A stretch of 11,260 nt of DNA from Deltaproteobacteria bacterium (GTDB taxonomy: Bacteria > JAEEML01). Of this stretch, positions 6,440-11,260 are shown one piece after another. The notes under the pieces are model-generated. The model searched no databases. It was not told the DNA's origin and saw nothing but the letters and a program-made list of their open reading frames with translations. Both the position numbers and the translations under genes were made by a program. The first letter of the stretch is position 1; each line of letters opens with the position of its first letter. The stretch covers positions 1 through 11,260 of the forward strand of contig JAEEML010000127.1 in NCBI GenBank assembly GCA_016283195.1. The letters run 5' to 3'.

Positions 6440-7204
6440 TCAGAAACGGGCCCCCAGCATAACGCCGCCGCCGTTTTCCATAAAGAACGGCGCCATTTTA
6501 AGGTCCACTAATTTTTTATCGGCTCCTTCATATTTCTTTACTGCTCTTTTTAAAATCATGGGAGTAAGAGCAATATCGACAATACCCCAGACAGCCATTA
6601 TCGGTACTAAAAAGTAAAGCGAGTAGTTAGTAGCAATGAGGAAAGAGGCTTTATCCATGGCTTTTTCTTTGGCACAGATGATAAGGCCGCTTAAAAACGG
6701 CAGGCCAACTGTGAGCACAGTGCGGCTTAAAGACATAATAAAAGCATATTTTGCCGCTTTGCCGAGAGCTACGAATTGCCCCAAAACAGGAGCAAAACCC
6801 AGAGTGGCGCCCATGAGAATAAGCCCGGTATAAAAAAGAGCGCCGATGTGCTTATTATTGGAGAGAAAAGCAATACCTTCCTGGACAACCGCCATATCTT
6901 TGGCTACGCCGCCTTTAACGGCATAACCGGCTACTCCGGCGGCAAAAGCCAGTTGCGAAGCCAGAATTAAAGCCGTTGGCGTGATAATGCCCAGGAGCAA
7001 TGAACCGGCAGAAATACCTGTAGCAATGCCCGGATGGTAAGCGAGTTTTCCCGGTTTAGCTGTGTTAGAAGCCGCAGGAGCAACGTAAGCGGCATTATTA
7101 ACACTGTTTTCGTTTTCATTTACGGCCGAGTTGCTCTCGGCAAAAGCCGGCGCAGTTGCCAGAATAAAAGATAAAAAGAGCAGAGTAAGTAGTTTGTTAA
7201 ACAT
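6440..7204 (-). CDS. Exported membrane protein, paralogue B of the cluster (254 aa)
   Basis: Middle and shortest member of the cluster, function unknown. It has a clear signal peptide (hydrophobic 5-19, probable cleavage after AFA at 20-22), a short Asn/Ala/Glu-rich linker of about 28 residues, then KPGKLAYHPG (50-59) opening the same core as its neighbours. Conserved segments: GALFYTGLILMGATLGFAPV (121-140) running into LGQFVALGKAAKYA (141-154), then AVWGIVDIALT (204-214), VKKYEG (222-227) and the C-terminal ENGGGVMLGARF. Around five hydrophobic segments are visible (about 59-82, 83-101, 119-142, 152-177, 190-214). The start is supported by AAGGA (complement of 7211-7215) 6 nt before the ATG. 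Spacing to paralogue A is 37 bp and no promoter is evident between them, so they are probably one transcript. An AT-only palindrome near 6416-6432 lies behind the stop. Confidence 0.8.
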   Translation of the reverse strand: MFNKLLTLLFLSFILATAPAFAESNSAVNENENSVNNAAYVAPAASNTAKPGKLAYHPGIATGISAGSLLLGIITPTALILASQLAFAAGVAGYAVKGGVAKDMAVVQEGIAFLSNNKHIGALFYTGLILMGATLGFAPVLGQFVALGKAAKYAFIMSLSRTVLTVGLPFLSGLIICAKEKAMDKASFLIATNYSLYFLVPIMAVWGIVDIALTPMILKRAVKKYEGADKKLVDLKMAPFFMENGGGVMLGARF

Positions 7205-7241
7205 TGGTAATCCTTCTAAAATACTTTGTTAATCATATCTT

Positions 7242-8090
7242 TTAGAAACGGCCGCCCAGCATAATGCCGCCGCCTTCATGGTTAACGTAGGGGGCCACGC
7301 TTATGTGCCGCTGCTGTTTATATTTTTTGACATGGTTAGTTAAATTGCGCTTAGTCATGGCCATATCCACAATGCCCCAAACAAAAGCGGCCGAGAAAGA
7401 AACAATAGCCCCAATCCCGACAGTGGCAAAGAAACCCTGGCCATCGTAATTTTTATCAGCCAGTACATAGATATAACCGGCCAGGAGCGGCGGGATAATA
7501 GCTACAGCTGTGCGGGCTATAGCCATGCCGTAATTGGCATATTTACCGATAGCCAGGAATTGGCCAAAAAGCGGGCCGAAACCTAAAGTGGCGCCGATAA
7601 AAAAGAGGCCGGAGTAATAGGCAAAATTGCGCCCGTAGTTATATTTGTCATAACCTTCTCTGGCCGGGAGGATCATCATCGGCGAAAAGGCTATAAGCCC
7701 CAGCAAAGTGGCGCCGACAGAAATAGCTGCCGCGGCGCCAGGTTTATAGGCTAACATACCGGGAGCGGTTAACGGTTTGCTCTTGGGAACAGATACGGCT
7801 TTGGCTTTTTGGCCTTGCAATTCGTCTTTATTTATCTCTTTTGGGCTTGGTTCGGCAGCTATTGCCGGTTTGGCCAGAGGTTCCGCCTTATTTTCTACTT
7901 GAGTGTTTTCATCTTTGTCTGCTTCATCTTTTGCCGGCAGGCCGTTTTCTTCTTTTGTTAGGGCTTCCTGAGCTTCTTCGGCGTGCTCTATGGTTGCTTC
8001 TTGTGTGGCCGGTGCTTCCGCCCCCTCGCCTTCGGCCTGAGCGAGAGTTAAACTGCTGATTAGAATACTCATGGCTAGTGCTTTTAACAT
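7242..8090 (-). CDS. Exported membrane protein, paralogue A, first gene of the cluster (282 aa)
   Basis: First gene of the three-paralogue cluster in transcription order, function unknown. Signal peptide at about 1-19 (probable cleavage after AQA), then a Glu/Ala/Lys-rich low-complexity linker of about 90 residues. APGMLAYKPG (109-118) starts the shared core. Conserved segments: SGLFFIGATLGFGPLFGQFL (160-179) followed by AIGK, VWGIVDMAMTKR (237-248), HVKKYKQ (253-259) and SVAPYVNHEGGGIMLGGRF (264-282). About four hydrophobic segments are visible (121-140, 156-180, 188-210, 221-246); the stretch between the first and second is some 30-40 residues shorter than in paralogues B and C. GGGAGGT (complement of 8095-8101) is a strong ribosome binding site, and a 9-bp hairpin lies directly upstream of it. 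The gene diverges from an NtrC-type regulator gene 175 bp away, which may control it. Confidence 0.8.
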   Translation of the reverse strand: MLKALAMSILISSLTLAQAEGEGAEAPATQEATIEHAEEAQEALTKEENGLPAKDEADKDENTQVENKAEPLAKPAIAAEPSPKEINKDELQGQKAKAVSVPKSKPLTAPGMLAYKPGAAAAISVGATLLGLIAFSPMMILPAREGYDKYNYGRNFAYYSGLFFIGATLGFGPLFGQFLAIGKYANYGMAIARTAVAIIPPLLAGYIYVLADKNYDGQGFFATVGIGAIVSFSAAFVWGIVDMAMTKRNLTNHVKKYKQQRHISVAPYVNHEGGGIMLGGRF

Positions 8091-8101
8091 GGTAACCTCC
8101 C

Positions 8102-8127
8102 TGTTTGTTTAAGAATAAAAACAAACA
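8102..8127 (-). promoter_or_regulatory. Leader hairpin directly upstream of the paralogue A ribosome binding site
   Basis: TGTTTGTTT at 8102-8110 and AAACAAACA at 8119-8127 are perfect 9-bp inverted arms with an 8-nt AT-rich loop. On the mRNA the stem ends directly before GGGAGGT, the ribosome binding site of the first cluster gene. It may stabilise the 5' end or tune translation; as DNA it could also be an operator. The rest of 8091-8265 shows no gene and no convincing minus-strand promoter. Confidence 0.5.
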
Positions 8128-8209
8128 AGAGAGAAATTACCACATATCCCGAGAACAGCGCAACTATCATCATTTTACGCCTGTTATCATAGCAATACTC
8201 GGCCTTTAA

Positions 8210-8238
8210 TTGATAAAGTTTTGAAGACGTGTTAGAGA
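8210..8238 (+). promoter_or_regulatory. Candidate promoter of the NtrC-type regulator gene
   Basis: TTGATA at 8210-8215 (five of six), 17-nt spacer, TAGAGA at 8233-8238 (three of six). The start would lie near 8245, about 20 nt before the ATG at 8266. Plausible because spacing and position fit, but the -10 is weak. Confidence 0.4.
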
Positions 8239-8265
8239 AGATCGGAAAGGTTTTAGGCAGAAAAA

Positions 8266-9663
8266 ATGGCCGAGAAGAAACAAATCCTGGTAGTTGACGA
8301 CGAAGAGAGTATGCGGGAAATGCTGGCTTTAATGCTCGCCCATGAAGGCTATGAAGTAACCGTGGCCTTGGGCGGCGAAATGGCTATAAAAGCCTTAAAA
8401 ACCAAGCGGTTTACTATTATGCTTTCTGATGTGCGTATGCCCTCCATGGACGGGCTTACATTGCTCAAAAAAATCAAAGAGGAGCATATAAATATCCCGG
8501 TTATCATGATGAGTGCCTTTGTGGACCATGATACAGCCATCGAAGCCCTTAAACTGGGAGCTATTGATTATATCTCGAAGCCCTTTAAAAAAGACGAAGT
8601 GGTGCTGAAAATTCGCCTGGCCGAAGAGCGGGTAAAACTAGCCGAAAAAACAGCTATTTTAGAGGCCGAAAACAAGCAACTAAAAGGGCCTATGTCGCCG
8701 CCGGAGATTGCCAGAGCGCGCTTTATCGGTGCCAATGAAAAGGTGCAGAAATTACTTAATATGGTAATAAAAATAGCACCTTATAAGAGTACTGTGCTGA
8801 TTCAGGGCGAGTCCGGTACCGGTAAAGAGATAGTGGCCAGGCTTCTCCATGACCTCTCGCCGCGTGCCGGCGCACCTTTTATTGCCATAAATTGCGGGGC
8901 CATTCCGGAAAATCTTTTGGAAAGCGAATTATTTGGCCATATTAAAGGGGCCTTTACCGATGCCCATCGCGATAAAAAGGGCCTTATTGAAGAAGCCGAT
9001 GGTGGCACACTATTCTTGGATGAAGTAGCCGAATTGCCTCTTTCTTTGCAAGTGAAATTACTGCGCTTTTTGCAAGAGGAGGAAATTCGGCGTATCGGTG
9101 ATAATAAAGATATTAAACTTGATGTGCGGGTGGTGGCCGCCAGTGCGGTGAATATTGCCGAGGCAGTGCACGAGGGCCGTTTTAGAGAAGATTTATTCTA
9201 TCGTTTAAATGTTTTGCAAGTGGCTATTCCCCCTTTAAGAGAGCGACGGGAAGATATTCCGCTTTTAGCTGCCCACTTTGTGGCTCTAAGCAATCGGCGC
9301 CATGAAAAAAATATCAGCGGCTTTACGCCGGAGGCAATGGAGCTTATGGTTAATTACTCCTGGCCCGGCAATGTGCGCGAACTGGAAAACAGTGTGGAAC
9401 GGGCAGTGGTGCTTTCCGATACGCCGCTTATTGAAGCCGATATTTTGCCGGAGAAATATGATCCCAAAGAGGAAGAAAGCGCGCCGCTTTTAAGTTCCGA
9501 TCCGGAAGTTTTTTCCATTAAAGAAGCCACAGCCAGATTGGAGCGCGAGCTAATTATAAAAGCGCTCAAAAAAACTGATGGTAATCGCACTAAAGCTGCG
9601 AAATTGCTAGATTTAAGCCACAGGGCTCTCTTATACAAGCTCCATGATTATAATATAAAATAG
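8266..9663 (+). CDS. NtrC-family sigma-54-type response regulator (REC-AAA+-Fis HTH)
   Basis: A 465-residue response regulator of the enhancer-binding type, which on phosphorylation normally hydrolyses ATP to open sigma-54 promoters. Receiver domain 5-125: acidic pair Asp11/Asp12, phospho-acceptor Asp55, switch Ser83, Lys105. Linker helix about 115-140. AAA+ domain about 152-380: Walker A GESGTGKE (181-188), ELFGHIKGAFTDA (221-233) in the L1 loop, Walker B GGTLFLDE (246-253), and FREDLFYRLNV with PPLRERREDIP (306-332) as sensor/arginine-finger region. C-terminal Fis-type helix-turn-helix about 435-460 (TDGNRTKAAKLLDLSHRALL). The L1 loop reads GAFTDA rather than GAFTGA; this variant occurs in other family members, so loss of sigma-54 contact should not be assumed. 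No kinase is adjacent. The start has a weak AGG 8 nt upstream. No terminator is visible before ftsH, so read-through is possible. Confidence 0.94.
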   Translation: MAEKKQILVVDDEESMREMLALMLAHEGYEVTVALGGEMAIKALKTKRFTIMLSDVRMPSMDGLTLLKKIKEEHINIPVIMMSAFVDHDTAIEALKLGAIDYISKPFKKDEVVLKIRLAEERVKLAEKTAILEAENKQLKGPMSPPEIARARFIGANEKVQKLLNMVIKIAPYKSTVLIQGESGTGKEIVARLLHDLSPRAGAPFIAINCGAIPENLLESELFGHIKGAFTDAHRDKKGLIEEADGGTLFLDEVAELPLSLQVKLLRFLQEEEIRRIGDNKDIKLDVRVVAASAVNIAEAVHEGRFREDLFYRLNVLQVAIPPLRERREDIPLLAAHFVALSNRRHEKNISGFTPEAMELMVNYSWPGNVRELENSVERAVVLSDTPLIEADILPEKYDPKEEESAPLLSSDPEVFSIKEATARLERELIIKALKKTDGNRTKAAKLLDLSHRALLYKLHDYNIK

Positions 9664-9677
9664 TACATTTAGAGCAG

Positions 9678-9705
9678 TTGACGCTAACTAAAGAGTGTAT
9701 AGAAT
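9678..9705 (+). promoter_or_regulatory. Candidate ftsH promoter
   Basis: TTGACG at 9678-9683 (five of six), 16-nt spacer, TAGAAT at 9700-9705 (five of six). The start would be near 9712, giving a leader of about 35 nt before the GTG at 9747. It shares its -10 hexamer with the PP2C promoter. No heat-shock sigma-32 pattern stands out. Confidence 0.6.
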
Positions 9706-9713
9706 GACCGAGG

Positions 9714-9729
9714 CGGCTTTTACCAGCCG
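9714..9729 (+). promoter_or_regulatory. Small hairpin at the 5' end of the ftsH leader
   Basis: CGGCT at 9714-9718 and AGCCG at 9725-9729 form a 5-bp stem with a 6-nt loop, starting at the predicted mRNA 5' end and ending 3 nt before the ribosome binding site AAAGGA (9733-9738). It might stabilise the message or influence ribosome access. Confidence 0.35.
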
Positions 9730-9746
9730 GCGAAAGGATAATAAGC

Positions 9747-11260
9747 GTGAAACAGGTTCCTAAGACTTTTCTTGTTTGGACAATACTAATACTCTCCTTT
9801 TTAGGCTTTTATTCGTTTTTTCAGCAAAAAAAGCAAGGAGCAGTGCAGGAAGTACCCTTTAGTCAGTTTTTAGAGCAGATTAATGCCAATCAATTGGCCG
9901 AAGTGGAAATAAAGAATAAAAATCACTATTTCTGGCAAACCAAAGAGGGCTCTTTTGAGGCTGTCGGCTATTTTTCCGATGAAGTGGCCAAAAAACTCGA
10001 TGAAGCCAAAGTAGCTTATAAATTCACCGATGATGAAGATACCTCCTTTGTGCAGTCGATGTTCATCACCTGGCTGCCCATGGTTTTGCTGCTCGTTATT
10101 TTTATTATTTTTATCCGCCAATTTCAAAACGGCATTGGCGGAACAATGAATTTTGGCAAGAGTCGGGCGCACTTAAATGAAGGCAAGGATAAAGTTACTT
10201 TTGCCGATGTGGCCGGAGTTGAAGAGGCCAAAGAAGAGCTCGATGAAATAGTGGATTTTTTGAAAGATCCCAAAAAATTCACTAAACTCGGCGGCCGTAT
10301 TCCCAAAGGTGTGCTCCTTATGGGCCCGCCAGGAACAGGCAAAACCCTTTTAGCCAAAGCCATTGCCGGCGAGGCCGGTGTGCCCTTCTTTTCCATTTCC
10401 GGATCCGATTTTGTGGAAATGTTTGTCGGCGTGGGCGCGGCCCGCGTGCGCGACCTCTTTGAACAAGGTAAGCGTAGCGCCCCGTGTATCATCTTTATTG
10501 ATGAAATAGATGCCGTGGGTCGCCATCGCGGAGCCGGACTAGGCGGCGGGCATGATGAGCGCGAGCAAACATTAAATCAGCTTTTGGTAGAAATGGACGG
10601 CTTTGAACCCAATGACGGCGTTATTCTCATTGCCGCTACCAACCGCCCGGATGTGCTGGATCCGGCTCTCTTAAGAGCCGGCCGCTTTGACCGCCGGGTT
10701 ACCGTGCCGCGCCCCGATGTCAACGGGCGCACCGAAATTTTAAAAGTTCACACCCGCAAAGTGCCGGTGGATGATGATGTAGAACTCGAAGTCATTGCCC
10801 GCGGTACACCAGGCTTTTCCGGTGCTGATTTGGAAAGCCTGGTCAATGAAGCGGCGCTACTTGGCGCCCGCTATGACCACCAAAAAGTCACAATGACCGA
10901 CTTTGAAGAGGCCAAAGACAAAGTGCTCATGGGCTCGGAAAGAAAGAGCATGATTATCTCCGAAAAAGAGAAAATCAATACTGCTTATCACGAATCCGGC
11001 CATGCTATTGTAGCCAAACTTTTGCCCAATGCCGACCCGGTGCACAAAGTAACCATTATCCCGCGCGGGGCAGCTCTTGGCCTTACTCAGCAGCTCCCGA
11101 CAGAGGACCGCTATAGCTATTCCGGTGATTATGCCCGCGATCAGCTGGTTATTCTCCTGGGCGGCCGCGTGGCCGAAGAGCTGGTTTTAGGCGAGCAGAC
11201 TACCGGAGCCGGCAACGATCTTAAACGGGCTACCGAGCTGGCCCGCAAGATGATTTGCGA
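9747..11260 (+). CDS. ftsH: ATP-dependent zinc metalloprotease FtsH (C-terminus cut by window edge)
   Basis: FtsH is the membrane-anchored AAA+ protease that extracts and degrades misfolded membrane proteins and short-lived regulators. The frame starts at GTG 9747, with AAAGGA 8 nt upstream at 9733-9738, and stays open to the window end (504 codons visible; the family is usually about 600-650). In order: first membrane helix about 8-25, extracytoplasmic domain about 30-104, second helix about 106-124, AAA+ module with Walker A GPPGTGKT (193-200), pore motif FVG (226-228), Walker B IIFIDEID (248-255) and the second region of homology at 297-316 with arginine fingers Arg310 and Arg313. The protease part has HESGH (415-419) and the third zinc ligand Asp491 in AGNDLKRAT. 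All catalytic residues in view are intact. It follows the NtrC-type gene by 83 bp with its own candidate promoter. In E. coli FtsH degrades LpxC, whose gene is also in this window. Confidence 0.97.
   Translation, partial: MKQVPKTFLVWTILILSFLGFYSFFQQKKQGAVQEVPFSQFLEQINANQLAEVEIKNKNHYFWQTKEGSFEAVGYFSDEVAKKLDEAKVAYKFTDDEDTSFVQSMFITWLPMVLLLVIFIIFIRQFQNGIGGTMNFGKSRAHLNEGKDKVTFADVAGVEEAKEELDEIVDFLKDPKKFTKLGGRIPKGVLLMGPPGTGKTLLAKAIAGEAGVPFFSISGSDFVEMFVGVGAARVRDLFEQGKRSAPCIIFIDEIDAVGRHRGAGLGGGHDEREQTLNQLLVEMDGFEPNDGVILIAATNRPDVLDPALLRAGRFDRRVTVPRPDVNGRTEILKVHTRKVPVDDDVELEVIARGTPGFSGADLESLVNEAALLGARYDHQKVTMTDFEEAKDKVLMGSERKSMIISEKEKINTAYHESGHAIVAKLLPNADPVHKVTIIPRGAALGLTQQLPTEDRYSYSGDYARDQLVILLGGRVAEELVLGEQTTGAGNDLKRATELARKMIC

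Noticed and set aside
5394-7275. Nucleotide-level repeat at the ends of the three paralogue genes as a mobile-element trace
   Set aside because: The similarity covers codons for the conserved C-terminal motif and has mostly synonymous differences; coding conservation explains it, with no inverted ends or target duplications.
8091-8265. Sigma-54 (-24/-12) promoter for the paralogue cluster
   Set aside because: A TTGC is present on the minus strand but no GG lies at the required 10-nt separation from the GC.
10124-10492. Minus-strand open frame of 122 codons within ftsH
   Set aside because: It lies opposite the highly conserved AAA+ region of ftsH and encodes a Ser/Pro-rich product with no recognisable motif.

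Overview
The window looks like chromosomal core DNA from a Gram-negative bacterium of moderate G+C. LpxC (lipid A synthesis) implies an outer membrane. The NtrC-type regulator, the hybrid sensor kinase with an NtrB-like H-box and a cluster of exported proteins ending in Gly-Arg-Phe recall deltaproteobacterial-type lineages, but that placement is an inference from protein style and no marker settles it. I see no insertion sequence, phage, CRISPR, tRNA or rRNA.

Layout, left to right. (1) Positions 1-920, minus strand: the translation-linked pair pyrH (UMP kinase) then frr (ribosome recycling factor, cut by the left edge). (2) 1055-3418, plus strand: a cytoplasmic hybrid sensor histidine kinase, HAMP-like/GAF/coiled coil/PAS/HisKA/HATPase/REC. 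Its 3' end overlaps the 3' end of convergent lpxC by 35 bp. (3) 3384-4304, minus: lpxC, with a probable structured leader of about 160 nt. (4) 4539-5303, minus: a PP2C-family protein phosphatase with its own strong-looking promoter. (5) 5392-8090, minus: three tandem paralogues with signal peptides, diverged low-complexity linkers, a shared multi-helix membrane core and a shared C-terminal motif. I do not recognise a named family; this is the most novel part of the window. (6) 8266-9663, plus, divergent from the cluster: an NtrC-family response regulator with no adjacent kinase. (7) 9747 to the right edge, plus: ftsH with a GTG start, cut by the window end.

Putting it together: the window mixes housekeeping genes (pyrimidine nucleotide supply, ribosome recycling, lipid A commitment, membrane proteolysis) with signalling proteins (hybrid kinase, NtrC-type regulator, PP2C phosphatase). 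LpxC and FtsH are functionally linked in Escherichia coli, where FtsH degrades LpxC, but the LpxC tail here does not resemble the E. coli degron. The paralogue cluster lies between the phosphatase and the divergent NtrC-type regulator, which makes that regulator a candidate controller of the cluster. This is a hypothesis from position only.

Non-coding stretches are short. The best promoter candidates are upstream of the PP2C gene (TTGACA-N17-TAGAAT) and ftsH (TTGACG-N16-TAGAAT); weaker ones precede lpxC, the NtrC-type gene, the hybrid kinase and pyrH. Small hairpins sit directly against or a few bases from the ribosome binding sites of lpxC, ftsH and the first paralogue gene.
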